From contig JABTUA010000002.1 of NCBI GenBank assembly GCA_015075635.1, positions 2,670,708 to 2,734,707 of the forward strand: 64,000 nt of DNA, given 5' to 3'. This DNA is from Polyangiaceae bacterium. Its GTDB lineage: Bacteria; Myxococcota_A; Polyangia; Polyangiales; Polyangiaceae. Made by a program: the position numbers and the translations under genes. How positions within the stretch are numbered: position 1 is the first letter of the stretch; each line of letters opens with the position of its first letter. The notes beneath the pieces were generated by a model. It was not told the origin of the DNA. It did not search any database and saw only the letters and a program-made list of their open reading frames with translations. Positions 9,156 to 17,922 of this stretch are shown here, piece after piece.

Positions 9156-10673
9156 ATGTTCAAGAAAGTGCTGATCGCGAACCGCGGAGAGATCGCCGTT
9201 CGCATCGCCCGCACGCTGAAGGAGATGGGCATCGTGCCCGTGGCCGTCTACTCCGAGGTGGACAAGGACGCGTTGCACGTGCGGGTCGCGGGAGAGGCCT
9301 GGGAGATCGGGCCGGCTCCCGCCGCCGAGAGCTACCTGTGCATCGACAAGCTGATGGACGTCGCCAAGCGGGCGGGCTGCGACGCGCTCATCCCCGGCTA
9401 CGGCTTCCTCAGCGAGAACCCGGCGCTGCCCGAGGCGTGCGAGGACACCGGCATCGTGTTCATCGGTCCGCCGGCGAGCGCCATGCGCGACCTGGGCTCG
9501 AAGACCGCGGCGCGCGAGAAGATGAGCGCCGCCGGCGTCCCCATCGTCCCGGGTGGTCCCGCCGACACGCTGGAGGAAGCCAGGCAGAGCGCAGCTCGCA
9601 TCGGCTACCCGGTGATGCTCAAGGCCACCGCCGGCGGCGGAGGCAAGGGCATGCGCCTGGTGGCGAACGAAGCGGAGCTCGCCTCGGCGCTCGAGCGCGC
9701 CAAGAGCGAGGCCAAGAAGGCCTTCGGCAACGACGTGGTCTACATGGAGAAGGCCATCGTGCGGCCGCGCCACGTCGAGATCCAGGTGCTCGGGGACCGG
9801 CACGGCAACGTCGTCCACCTATTCGAGCGCGACTGCTCGATCCAACGCCGCCACCAGAAGGTGGTCGAAGAGACGCCGAGCCCGGCCCTGGACGACGCGA
9901 CGGCCCGCGAGATGGGCGAGGTAGCGGTCAGAGGCGCGAAGGCGGTCGGCTACTACTCCGCCGGCACGTTCGAGTTCCTGCTGGCGGAGGACCGCTCGTT
10001 CTACTTCCTGGAGGTGAACACGCGCCTGCAGGTGGAGCACCCGATCACCGAGCTCTGTACCGGCACGGATCTGGTACGGGAGATGGTGCGCATCGCCGCC
10101 GGGGAGAAGCTCGGCTACGACCAAGAGGCGGTGGTGCGGCGCGGCGCCGCCATCGAGTGCCGCGTGTACGCGGAGGACCCGAGCATCGGGTTTCTGCCGA
10201 GCCCCGGTACGATCAGCGAGCTGCGCGTGCCGGCTGGTCCGGGCGTGCGCGACGACAGCGGCGCGTACGAGGGCTGCACCATCAGCTCCAGCTACGATCC
10301 GCTGATCTCGAAGCTCTGCGTCTGGGCGCCGAACCGCGAGCAAGCCCTTGGGCGCATGCGCCGCGCGCTCGCCGAGTACGTGGTCGCCGGCATCCGCACC
10401 AACCTGCCCTTTCACGAGCGCCTGTTCGAGCAGCCGGAGTTCATCGCCGGGCGTTACGACACCGGCTACATCGATCGCAACAAGACGGCCCTGCTCGGCG
10501 GCACGCTCATCCCCCCGAGCGACAAGCAGCTGTACGCCGCTGCGGTCGCCCTGGCGGCTTTCCGAGAGAAGCGTCCGCCGAACCTGCTCGGTCACGTCAA
10601 CGGGGCGGGTGGCGCCAAGAGCTCGCTCTCGCCGTGGGTCGCCGCGCAACGCTCGCGGCTGGGGCGGAGGTGA
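9156..10673 (+). CDS. Biotin carboxylase (subunit of acyl-CoA carboxylase)
   Basis: This 505-residue ATP-grasp enzyme carboxylates biotin on a carrier protein using ATP and bicarbonate. The N-terminus (FKKVLIANRGEIAVRIART) and the motifs GYGFLSENP, KATAGGGGKGMR (ATP lid) and FLEVNTRLQVEHPITE (metal and bicarbonate site) are intact. There is no C-terminal biotin carrier (no MKM), so the carrier and carboxyltransferase must be encoded elsewhere. The start is ATG 9156. A CoA-transferase/racemase follows 4 bp downstream, which fits a role in acyl-CoA (acetyl- or propionyl-CoA) metabolism more than dedicated fatty-acid synthesis. It resembles accC, but I withhold the symbol because the acyl substrate is uncertain. 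Confidence 0.94.
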   Translation: MFKKVLIANRGEIAVRIARTLKEMGIVPVAVYSEVDKDALHVRVAGEAWEIGPAPAAESYLCIDKLMDVAKRAGCDALIPGYGFLSENPALPEACEDTGIVFIGPPASAMRDLGSKTAAREKMSAAGVPIVPGGPADTLEEARQSAARIGYPVMLKATAGGGGKGMRLVANEAELASALERAKSEAKKAFGNDVVYMEKAIVRPRHVEIQVLGDRHGNVVHLFERDCSIQRRHQKVVEETPSPALDDATAREMGEVAVRGAKAVGYYSAGTFEFLLAEDRSFYFLEVNTRLQVEHPITELCTGTDLVREMVRIAAGEKLGYDQEAVVRRGAAIECRVYAEDPSIGFLPSPGTISELRVPAGPGVRDDSGAYEGCTISSSYDPLISKLCVWAPNREQALGRMRRALAEYVVAGIRTNLPFHERLFEQPEFIAGRYDTGYIDRNKTALLGGTLIPPSDKQLYAAAVALAAFREKRPPNLLGHVNGAGGAKSSLSPWVAAQRSRLGRR

Positions 10674-10677
10674 ATCG

Positions 10678-11835
10678 ATGGCGGCGCTCTCCGGCATCCG
10701 CATCCTCGACCTGACCCGGCTTCTGCCGGGACCTTTCGCCACGTTGGTGCTCGCCGACCTCGGCGCGCGCGTGGACAAGATCGAAGACCCGGGCCTCGGC
10801 GACTACACGCGCCACGCGCCGCCGATGGTCGGCCCGGCAGGCGCCGCGTTCCACGCCTTGAACCGCGGCAAGCGCAGCGCCGTGCTCGACCTGAAGAGCG
10901 CCCGCGGGCGGGCCGTGTTCGAGCGACTCTTGCCGCACTACGACGTGGTCTTCGAGCAGTTCCGCCCAGGCGTGCTCGCCCGGCTGGGCCTCGGGCACGA
11001 GCGCCTGCTCGAGCTCGCGCCCAGGCTGGTGGTCTGTGCCCTGACTGGCTACGGCCAGAACGGGCCGCTCAAGGACCGAGCGGGGCACGATCTGAACTAC
11101 CTGGCCCGAGCCGGCCTCTTGGGCCTCGGCGGACCGGCAGCGCAAAAGCCGACCATCCCGCCGTTCCAGCTCGCCGACGTGAGCGGCGGCCTGTGGAGCG
11201 TGATCGCCATCCTGGCGGCCCTACGCGAGCGCGAGCAGAGCGGCAAGGGAGCGATCCTCGACATCGCGATGCTCGACTCGGTCGTGCCGTTCGCGACCAT
11301 CACGCTCGCCAAGCTGCTCGGTGGAGAGCAGCCGGTGCGCGGCGACGAGCTCTTGACCGGCGGCATCGCTCCCTACGACACCTACCTCACCAGCGACGGA
11401 GAGACGATGTCACTGGGCGCCCTCGAGCCGAAGTTCCTGATGAAGTTCTGCGCAATGAACGGCATCGAGACGGACATGGGGGTGCTCCTGCCCGGTCCGC
11501 ACCAGACCGAGCTGAAGCGGCGCTTCGCCGAGGTCATTGGCGCAAAGACCCGCGCCGAGTGGGAGGCCTTCAACGCCGAGCACGACACCTGCCTCGAGCC
11601 CGCCCTGCGCCCGGAGGAGCTCCTGACCGACGCGCAGATCGCGGCGCGCGGCCTGTTCTTCGAAGGCAAGGCCGGCAACGAGACCGTGCGCTACTACCGC
11701 ACGCCGGTCACGCCGAAGGACCTCGCGCCGACGCCGGCGCCGAGCCAGGGCGAGCACACGGACGCCATCTTCGGCGAAGCGGGCCTCTCCGCCGCAGAGA
11801 TCGCCGAGCTCCGCGCCGAAGGCACGATCCGCTGA
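10678..11835 (+). CDS. CaiB/BaiF family III CoA-transferase or alpha-methylacyl-CoA racemase
   Basis: The 385-residue protein starts at ATG 10678, 4 bp after the biotin carboxylase stop, so the pair is probably one operon. It carries family III features: the N-terminal GIRILDLTRLLPGPFATLVLADLGA (quoted in part: LLPGPFATLVLADLG), the GKRSAVLDLK loop, a FRPGVLARLGLG segment, and LTGYGQNGP followed by RAGHDLNYLA. The GHD-NY motif is the one usual in alpha-methylacyl-CoA racemases, where this Asp is catalytic, so a racemase is at least as likely as a CoA-transferase. It acts on CoA thioesters in the cytoplasm. The substrate cannot be read from the sequence. Confidence 0.88.
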   Translation: MAALSGIRILDLTRLLPGPFATLVLADLGARVDKIEDPGLGDYTRHAPPMVGPAGAAFHALNRGKRSAVLDLKSARGRAVFERLLPHYDVVFEQFRPGVLARLGLGHERLLELAPRLVVCALTGYGQNGPLKDRAGHDLNYLARAGLLGLGGPAAQKPTIPPFQLADVSGGLWSVIAILAALREREQSGKGAILDIAMLDSVVPFATITLAKLLGGEQPVRGDELLTGGIAPYDTYLTSDGETMSLGALEPKFLMKFCAMNGIETDMGVLLPGPHQTELKRRFAEVIGAKTRAEWEAFNAEHDTCLEPALRPEELLTDAQIAARGLFFEGKAGNETVRYYRTPVTPKDLAPTPAPSQGEHTDAIFGEAGLSAAEIAELRAEGTIR

Positions 11836-12161
11836 ACTGGCTCAGCCTCGTGTTTCGCCCTGCCCTGCGTCTGGGCAGCAGAAGAAAAGCTCACGGACGC
11901 CACGACGCCACGGTTGTTGTCTTGCGGAGCTGTTGGACTCTCCGACCTGGAAGTCCCGACCGGGTCGGATGACGTGCAGGGATCAGCGCTCGGAGGGACC
12001 GGAGCATCGCGGCGGGCGAAGCGCTCCCAGGTCTGACACCAAAGTCTTCTTCTTCTGCTTCCGTGGCGCTCGTGGCGCCGTGGGGTTCGCGGCGCAAGTC
12101 CTCCGACGCGCGGGTTCCCCGTAGACCAATCGCGAGCTCATGCCCAACGGCGAGAGCGGTG
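11836..12161. other. Intergenic region between convergent genes, nothing recognised
   Basis: This stretch of 326 bp separates the stop of the CoA-transferase/racemase gene from the stop of the minus-strand MshEN-domain gene. Short open frames exist, but they have no family resemblance, no ribosome binding site and no codon signature of their own. I see no convincing hairpin with a T-tract and no tRNA. Confidence 0.5.
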
Positions 12162-13214
12162 TCAGATCTTCTTGAACTCCTCGACGAACTCCCAGTCCGC
12201 TATCAAGTGCTTGCGCAGGAGCACGGAGAGGAGCGCGGCGAACATCTTCTCCCAGGCGTGGTCGCCCAAGATCTCGCTGGCATCGGCGCCGTGAGAGACA
12301 GCGCGCAGCGCCGCTACCAGGTCGCGCGCAGTCAGGTGATCGCCGTGGTCGTCGGTGGCGGGGGGCTCGTCTGCGGCGATCGCGCGCCGGCTGCGCCGCG
12401 CCGGCAGGTTGATCGTCGTCCCGTCGAGCAGGGTGACGGCGACCATCTTGCCGTGCCCGGCCCGCGGCGGCGGCAAGCTGATGTCGCGCGCGGAGATCTG
12501 AGGCCCGGAGTCTGGCGGGAAGGACTCGACCTTCGCCGAAGTCGCCGCGCGCGCAGCAGCGGGGCGGACCGAGGCCGGACGTGCAGGCGGGCGCTCCGAA
12601 GCCCGGGCCGGCACGGGTTGGCTCGGACGCACGGACGCCGGCGCCGCGGTGCCGGAAGCGGGCGTCTTGGTGTCTGGCGTGGGCTCAGCGGGAGGGCCCT
12701 TGGGAGCGCCGTCCGCTGGTGTGAAGCGCCGAGTGGCCGGCTCATCCGCGGTCCCCTCCACCGCTCCGCCGCCGTAGTAGGCCTGAATGGCGCCGCGGAT
12801 GTCCGAAAGGGGCGCGATCATCGCGCGTACCGGCAGGCCCGAGTAGCGAGCGACCTCCTCCCGCGCCGCTTCGTCCTCCGGGTTGTCCATCGCCAGGTAC
12901 AAGGTCTCGCCGCTGCCCCGAACGCGGCGGACGAAGATCGGCACGAGCGAGTGGCGCTCGGCCACTTCGCGCGGCACCAGGTTCAAGAGCTGCCGCGAGA
13001 AGTCGATGTGGTAGAGGGACACCCAGGGCACGCTGAGCTGCTGGCTCAGGATCTGAGTCACCTGCGTCTCGGTCACCAGGCCCGTCGAAACGAGCAGCGT
13101 CCCCAGGCGCCGGCCGTCCTTCTTCTGCAAGGCCAGGGTCTCCTCGAGCTGCTCCCGAGTGATGATCTGAGCCTCTACCAGCAGCTCTCCGAGTCGGACG
13201 CGCGGGGCGGTCAT
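12162..13214 (-). CDS. MshEN / GspE N-terminal domain protein with Pro-Ala-rich linker
   Basis: The 350-residue protein begins with an MshEN-type domain of the kind found at the N-terminus of type II secretion/type IV pilus ATPases (GspE/PilB): RLGELLVEAQIITREQLEETL, quoted in part (RLGELLVEAQII, LGTLLVSTGLVTE, YHIDFSRQLLNLVPREVA). It has no ATPase motor. In known proteins this domain can bind cyclic di-GMP, so a signalling adaptor is possible. A Pro/Ala/Arg-rich linker spans about residues 165-250, and a conserved-looking C-terminal helical region ends the protein. I chose ATG 13214; the upstream extension is low-complexity and collides with the kinase promoter region. It is divergent from the zinc-ribbon kinase gene, a pairing often seen in myxobacteria. 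Confidence 0.75.
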   Translation of the reverse strand: MTAPRVRLGELLVEAQIITREQLEETLALQKKDGRRLGTLLVSTGLVTETQVTQILSQQLSVPWVSLYHIDFSRQLLNLVPREVAERHSLVPIFVRRVRGSGETLYLAMDNPEDEAAREEVARYSGLPVRAMIAPLSDIRGAIQAYYGGGAVEGTADEPATRRFTPADGAPKGPPAEPTPDTKTPASGTAAPASVRPSQPVPARASERPPARPASVRPAAARAATSAKVESFPPDSGPQISARDISLPPPRAGHGKMVAVTLLDGTTINLPARRSRRAIAADEPPATDDHGDHLTARDLVAALRAVSHGADASEILGDHAWEKMFAALLSVLLRKHLIADWEFVEEFKKI

Positions 13215-13424
13215 CGCGGCCGATTCTAGCAGCGGGGCATCCCCGGGCTGAATTTCTCGGGGTTTTCGGCCGCCACCCGGGCCCCCTACCCCCCTCCCGT
13301 GGCGTGGCGACCGCCCGAAAATCGCTGCGACCAGGGCTTCTCCAAAACCCGGGGCTGCGCAATACTGCGGGTCTTGTGCGGGGGCCTCGGATGATCCGCA
13401 ACACCCGTGCCGACGACGAATTGG

Positions 13425-13472
13425 GCCCCCCCCGCGGGCGGAGCCCGTCCCGTCCCACGGGGGGCGGGGGAG
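13425..13472 (+). promoter_or_regulatory. GC-rich inverted repeat in the kinase leader, next to the ribosome binding site
   Basis: A run of C residues (GCCCCCC, 13425-13431) can pair with GGGGGGC (13459-13465). The 3' arm abuts GGGGGAG (13466-13472), which is the likely ribosome binding site for the kinase ATG at 13480. The hairpin could limit access of ribosomes. This is a structural reading only, and homopolymer runs in GC-rich DNA often make such pairs by chance. Confidence 0.3.
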
Positions 13473-13479
13473 CGAGCTG

Positions 13480-16170
13480 ATGGTGGCCACCATGCCGACC
13501 CGCGCCTGCCCCCAGTGCGGCACGGCCTGCCAGCCGAGCCATCAGTACTGTCCGACCTGCGGCTTCCCCGTCGGCAACGTCAGCCACACCAGCGAAGACA
13601 AGATGATCGGCAGGACGCTGCCGGGCGGCTACCACATCCTGGACCTGATCAGCGTCGGCGGGATGGGCCGCGTGTATCGCGCCGAGCAGAGCGTGCTTGG
13701 GCGCACCGTCGCGGTGAAGGTCATCCACCCCCACCTCTTGGCGGACGAGAACGCGGCGCTGCGCTTCATGACGGAGGCGCGCGCGGCGTCCCAGCTCAAT
13801 CACCCGAACTCCGTGTCGGTCTACGACTTCGGCCGCACCGAAGACGCCCAGCCGTACCTGGTGATGGAGTTCTTGCGAGGCAAGGACCTCGCGACCGTCG
13901 CCTGGGAGGAGGGACCGCTCCCGTTCAACCGCATCGTGGACGTGATGCGCCAAGTGCTGGCGGCGCTCGCGGAAGCCCACGAGCTCGGGATCGTCCACCG
14001 CGATCTCAAGCCGGAGAACATCATTCTGGAGCCGCTGCGCCGCGGCGGCGACTTCGTGAAGGTGGTGGACTTCGGCCTCGCCAAGCTCAAGGGCGACGCC
14101 CAAGGCCGCAGCGTGACCAACCCCGGCATCGTGTGCGGAACGCCGGACTACATGTCGCCCGAACAAGGGCGCGGCGACCAGCTCGACGGACGCAGCGACC
14201 TCTACGGGCTCGGTGTGGTGCTGTTCCAGCTGCTCACGGGCCGCCTGCCCTTCGACGCCGACAGCCCGACGCAGATCGTGATGATGCACCTCACGATCCC
14301 GGCACCCGACCCGCGCCAGGTCGCGCCGGAGCGCAACATCCCCGACCCGCTGGTGGAGGTGGTCCAGAAGGCGATGGCGAAGGAGGCGGACCGCCGCTAC
14401 CAGGACGCCGTCGAGTTCTCGGACGCGCTCGCTGCGGCGCTGCGCGCCTTCGAGGGCGTTCCTTCCGGCCCGGTCTCGGCCGTGGCGTCCACCGCCGTAC
14501 CCAGCGCGCTCGGCACCATCACCAGCACCAGCGTCGAGTGTCCAGCGTGCAAGACGACGGTGGCGGCCACGAAGTTCTGTGGGGAGTGCGGCGAGCGCCT
14601 GCCCGTCAAGTCGCGCCCGGAGGCCCTGACCCAGGCCCAGCTGCCGCTGATGCTGCTGGCGCGGGACGAGGACCTGGCCTGGCTGGAGGATCGGCGCAAA
14701 CAGGTGGTGAGCGGCGTGGTCGGCGCGCGCATCGTGGGCGAAGCCGGCGCGGGCAAGACGCGTCTCCTCAAGGAGTTCGCGGCCCGGGCGCAGGCGGACG
14801 GCGATCGCGTGGTCGTGGTCGGCCCCGACCCCTACTGGTGCGAAGCTGCGAACTCGTCGCTCAAGGAAGCCATCCGCGGGCTCACCGGGCTCGAAGAGAG
14901 CGCCATCCGCGCGCTCGCGGAGGACGCGAGCCCGGAGGCACGGCGCGGCATCGACGAGGTGTTCGACGGGGAGAGGGGAAGGCGCGACGACAAACGCTCG
15001 GCCGCGGAGCGGCGCTACGCGGCCGCGGAAGCGCTGCGCTGGGCGCTGGTCGGAGCCTCCAATGCCACGCCCAAACGCGTGATCCTGGCCATCGACGAGC
15101 TGCATCGCATCGACGGCCCGAGCCGTGCCGCCTTCGCCGACGCGCTGGGCGAGCCGCCCGACGCCCGCGTGCTGATGCTGTGCACGCACGCACCCGGCTT
15201 CGAGTCCGGCTGGGGCGCCAGCCACGCCGCGCGCGTGCTCTCGGGGTTGCCGCCTCCGGCGCTGTCTCGCGTGCTCTCTTCCGTTCCGACGGAGCACCTG
15301 CAGGCGGCCGAAGACGAGGCCGGCCGAGGCATCCTGCCCATGTACGTGGAGCAGCTCTTGCGCTTCCACCTGGATGGCGGGAGCGATCCGCCCCGGCGCC
15401 TCGGCGACCTGGTGGGCCTGCGCGTGGACACGCTGGACCCCGCAGCGCGACGCACCCTGCAGGCGCTGTCCGTGCTCGGCGACCGCGTGGAGCTCACGAT
15501 GCTCTCCGCCCTGGTGCCCAAGAACCACCCCGTCGAGTCGTCGCTGGATCAGCTGAAGACCGCCGGGATGGTCGAGCAGGTGGGCGCGTTCTGGTCCACG
15601 TCGCATCCGCTGCTCCGCGAGCTGGTGTTGACGGGTATCCCGGCTGCGGTGCGGCGCGAGCTCCACGCCAAGGCGCTGCGCGTGTGCGAACAGCACGCGG
15701 CCCCGATCGAGGCGCAGGCGCTCCACGCCTACGAGGCCCAGGACTCGTTCCAAGCTCTCCTGCTCCTGGAGCAGGTCGCCGACCGCGCGACTGCCCGCGG
15801 TGACCTCAACACCGAGATCGAGGCGCTGCGTCGCGGCCTCGAGATTGCGCGGCGCGACGTCGCGCGAGGCGAGCTCGACGATCCGTTGCGCGCCGTGTTG
15901 ATCTTCGCACGCAAGCTGGGAGCCGCGCTGACCCGGGCCGGCAACTTCGCGGATGCCGAGGGCATCTTGCGCGAGGCGCTGGACATCGCCGGCCCGAGCG
16001 GCGCGGACCGCGCGCGCGTGCTCGGCAGCCTGGCTCACGTCGCCCACGGCCGGCATCGAGACTCGGAGGCGGTCGTGTACATCGAGCAGGCCATCGAGAC
16101 GGCGCGCCAGTCGGGCGCGTACGATCTGGTGAGCAGCTTCAGCGACGCCCGCAAGGCCTGGGCCAACTAG
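13480..16170 (+). CDS. Zinc-ribbon serine/threonine kinase with AAA ATPase and TPR-like region
   Basis: This 896-residue cytoplasmic protein has four parts. A zinc ribbon (CPQCG and CPTCG, residues 10-28) precedes a Hanks-type kinase with GGMGRVYRA (60-68), VAVK Lys80, HRDLKPEN (173-180, catalytic Asp175), DFG (197-199) and GTPDYMSPEQ. A second ribbon (CPACK, FCGECG) lies near residues 354-371. An AAA/NACHT-like ATPase follows, with Walker A GEAGAGKT near 420 and Walker B ILAIDELHRID near 534. The C-terminal third is helical and TPR-like (GNFADAEGILREAL). The architecture resembles PknK-type signalling kinases of myxobacteria. All catalytic residues are present. The start is ATG 13480, with ATG 13492 also possible. 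The HAD-like gene begins 7 bp downstream. Confidence 0.93.
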   Translation: MVATMPTRACPQCGTACQPSHQYCPTCGFPVGNVSHTSEDKMIGRTLPGGYHILDLISVGGMGRVYRAEQSVLGRTVAVKVIHPHLLADENAALRFMTEARAASQLNHPNSVSVYDFGRTEDAQPYLVMEFLRGKDLATVAWEEGPLPFNRIVDVMRQVLAALAEAHELGIVHRDLKPENIILEPLRRGGDFVKVVDFGLAKLKGDAQGRSVTNPGIVCGTPDYMSPEQGRGDQLDGRSDLYGLGVVLFQLLTGRLPFDADSPTQIVMMHLTIPAPDPRQVAPERNIPDPLVEVVQKAMAKEADRRYQDAVEFSDALAAALRAFEGVPSGPVSAVASTAVPSALGTITSTSVECPACKTTVAATKFCGECGERLPVKSRPEALTQAQLPLMLLARDEDLAWLEDRRKQVVSGVVGARIVGEAGAGKTRLLKEFAARAQADGDRVVVVGPDPYWCEAANSSLKEAIRGLTGLEESAIRALAEDASPEARRGIDEVFDGERGRRDDKRSAAERRYAAAEALRWALVGASNATPKRVILAIDELHRIDGPSRAAFADALGEPPDARVLMLCTHAPGFESGWGASHAARVLSGLPPPALSRVLSSVPTEHLQAAEDEAGRGILPMYVEQLLRFHLDGGSDPPRRLGDLVGLRVDTLDPAARRTLQALSVLGDRVELTMLSALVPKNHPVESSLDQLKTAGMVEQVGAFWSTSHPLLRELVLTGIPAAVRRELHAKALRVCEQHAAPIEAQALHAYEAQDSFQALLLLEQVADRATARGDLNTEIEALRRGLEIARRDVARGELDDPLRAVLIFARKLGAALTRAGNFADAEGILREALDIAGPSGADRARVLGSLAHVAHGRHRDSEAVVYIEQAIETARQSGAYDLVSSFSDARKAWAN

Positions 16171-16177
16171 CGCGCGC

Positions 16178-17224
16178 ATGCCTCCGAACCAGGAGTCGTC
16201 GATCCCCGAGACCAAGCTGGTCGCGCGCTGGGATCTCGACAAGACCTACCTGCGCACCGAGTTCGACACCGTCCGCGACCTGATCCGCACGGCCGTCGAG
16301 CGCCCGGACCGCAAGCGCTCGGTGCCCGGCGCCGCGGCTCTGCTGCGCGAGCTCAAGCGTTCCGGCGCGCGCGTCCACATCCTGAGCGGTAGCCCGCGTC
16401 AGATGCGGGGCCGGTTGGAGGAGAAGCTGGCCATCGATCGGGTCCGCTACGACGAGCTCACCCTCAAGCCGAACCTCAGCAACGCGCTGCGCCTGCGCTT
16501 TCGAGCGATGCGCGACCAGCTGGGGTACAAGCTTCCCAACTTGCTCGCGGCCCGGGCGCGGGATCAATGGGGTGCCGCGAGCCCGGGTGCGCTGGCAGAG
16601 GTTCTGGTCGGCGACGACGCCGAGGCCGACGCCTTCGTCTACTCGCTCTACGCCGACGTTTGCGCCGGTGTCGTCGACGACAAACTCCTCGGTCGCGTGC
16701 TCGACAAGGGCCGGGTCTATTCGGACCAAGCGGAGCTGGCGCTCTCCTCGCAGCGCCGGATCGAGCCCGCGCCGGTGGTCGGCCGGATCCTGATCCACCT
16801 CGATCGGCAGACGCCCCCTAGCCGCTTCCGCGAGTACGGGCCGCGCGTCGTCCCGTTCTACAATTACCTGCAAGCCGCCATCGTGCTCTGGGCAGACGGC
16901 CACGTCTCCGCCCAGGGCGTGCTCCGCGTCGCCTCGGAGCTCGTTCAACAGCACCGCTTCGACGCCGACGCCTTGGCGCGCAGCTACTTCGAGCTGGTTC
17001 GGCGCGGTCATCTGCAGCTGAGCCCGGTGGACGAGCTGCGCGGCGCCCTGGCGGACCTGGAGGGCCGCCTGCCCACCTTGAAGGAGCTCGAGGCCATGGT
17101 GGAACGGCTGGGCGAGCGGGTGGTCGAGCCGGGCGCCCCGGTCGAGTGCCAGCCCATCGACTACGTGGCGCTCTCGGAGCTCCACCGCGGCGGCAAGAAC
17201 CGGCGCCGCCCCGGGGCCCGCTGA
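16178..17224 (+). CDS. HAD-superfamily phosphatase-like protein (App1/DUF2183-like)
   Basis: The 348-residue protein shows HAD motifs in order: motif I WDLDKTYL near residue 18 (nucleophile Asp and DxDxT pattern), motif II HILSGSPRQM near residue 67 (Ser in SGS), a Lys-containing segment between them and the acidic motif VGDDAEADAF near residue 145. The order and the SGSP and VGDDAEAD contexts resemble App1-type phosphatidate phosphatases, but the match is by eye. The C-terminal half is helical and unrecognised. It begins 7 bp after the kinase stop and is likely co-transcribed with it. No signal peptide or membrane segment is visible. Confidence 0.7.
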   Translation: MPPNQESSIPETKLVARWDLDKTYLRTEFDTVRDLIRTAVERPDRKRSVPGAAALLRELKRSGARVHILSGSPRQMRGRLEEKLAIDRVRYDELTLKPNLSNALRLRFRAMRDQLGYKLPNLLAARARDQWGAASPGALAEVLVGDDAEADAFVYSLYADVCAGVVDDKLLGRVLDKGRVYSDQAELALSSQRRIEPAPVVGRILIHLDRQTPPSRFREYGPRVVPFYNYLQAAIVLWADGHVSAQGVLRVASELVQQHRFDADALARSYFELVRRGHLQLSPVDELRGALADLEGRLPTLKELEAMVERLGERVVEPGAPVECQPIDYVALSELHRGGKNRRRPGAR

Positions 17225-17313
17225 GCCAAAAGGCGCGATTTTTCACGCCGAAGGGCTGGACTTTCACGACGTTTCGAGGCACGGAAGGGTCCCCCGTGGA
17301 AGGATAGAGCCCC

Positions 17314-17922
17314 GTGGATAGCGACCTGGCGGAGGCCATCTCAGCCCTCAAAGACGTGCTCAAGCGGCGTGGGGTGCGAGCGAGCTTCGGCAAGGCCTCG
17401 CCCGAGCTGGTGGCGAGCCTCAAGACCAAGCTGCGCCTGCCGCGCCGCTATCGGGAGTTCCTGGCGGAGTGCGACCCGCTCGACCTGGAGACCCGCACTC
17501 CGTCCGAGCGAGTGCGGCTGATTCGCGCGGACGATCTCGAGAAGGAGCAGGCAGGCTTCGCCCTGGACGACGAAGGCAACCCCATCTCGAGCCCGACCAG
17601 TCAGGGCTGGCGTCCGGCCTGGGTCATCGTTGGTCACAGCGCGCTCCTGGGCGACCCGTATTTCCTCGACACCTCGAGCCCCGACCCCGAGGGCGACTGC
17701 CCCGTGTACACGGCGATGAGCGGCACCGACAACTGGAAGCCGCGGCTCTGCGCCTCGAGCTTCGCGCTGTTCGTCCGCATTTTGGCCATAGGCATGGAAG
17801 TCGCGCAGGGCTTCGCCGAAGACGACGTGGATCCCGACGACGAGCAGACGTTCCGCGACGCGCTCGGCCCGCGCTTGCGCGAATACGATCCGGCCGCCCT
17901 CAAGGCCGGACATTGGACGTGA
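17314..17922 (+). CDS. SMI1/KNR4 (SUKH-1) family protein
   Basis: A 202-residue acidic protein starts at GTG 17314. It matches the SUKH superfamily pattern: an LPRRYREFLAECDP segment near residue 48 (the usual LPxdYxxFL), a central WVIVGHSALLGDPYFLDTS block and CPVYTAMSG. SUKH proteins are often immunity proteins against toxin effectors or adaptor proteins. No toxin gene is adjacent, so an immunity role is not supported by context. Its stop overlaps the hisD GTG by 4 nt (GTGA), which suggests coupled translation with a housekeeping enzyme. Confidence 0.8.
   Translation: MDSDLAEAISALKDVLKRRGVRASFGKASPELVASLKTKLRLPRRYREFLAECDPLDLETRTPSERVRLIRADDLEKEQAGFALDDEGNPISSPTSQGWRPAWVIVGHSALLGDPYFLDTSSPDPEGDCPVYTAMSGTDNWKPRLCASSFALFVRILAIGMEVAQGFAEDDVDPDDEQTFRDALGPRLREYDPAALKAGHWT

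Noticed and set aside
13480-16170. Minus-strand frame of 1166 codons covering the kinase gene.
   Set aside because: It is antisense shadow; the plus-strand gene holds intact kinase and ATPase motifs.
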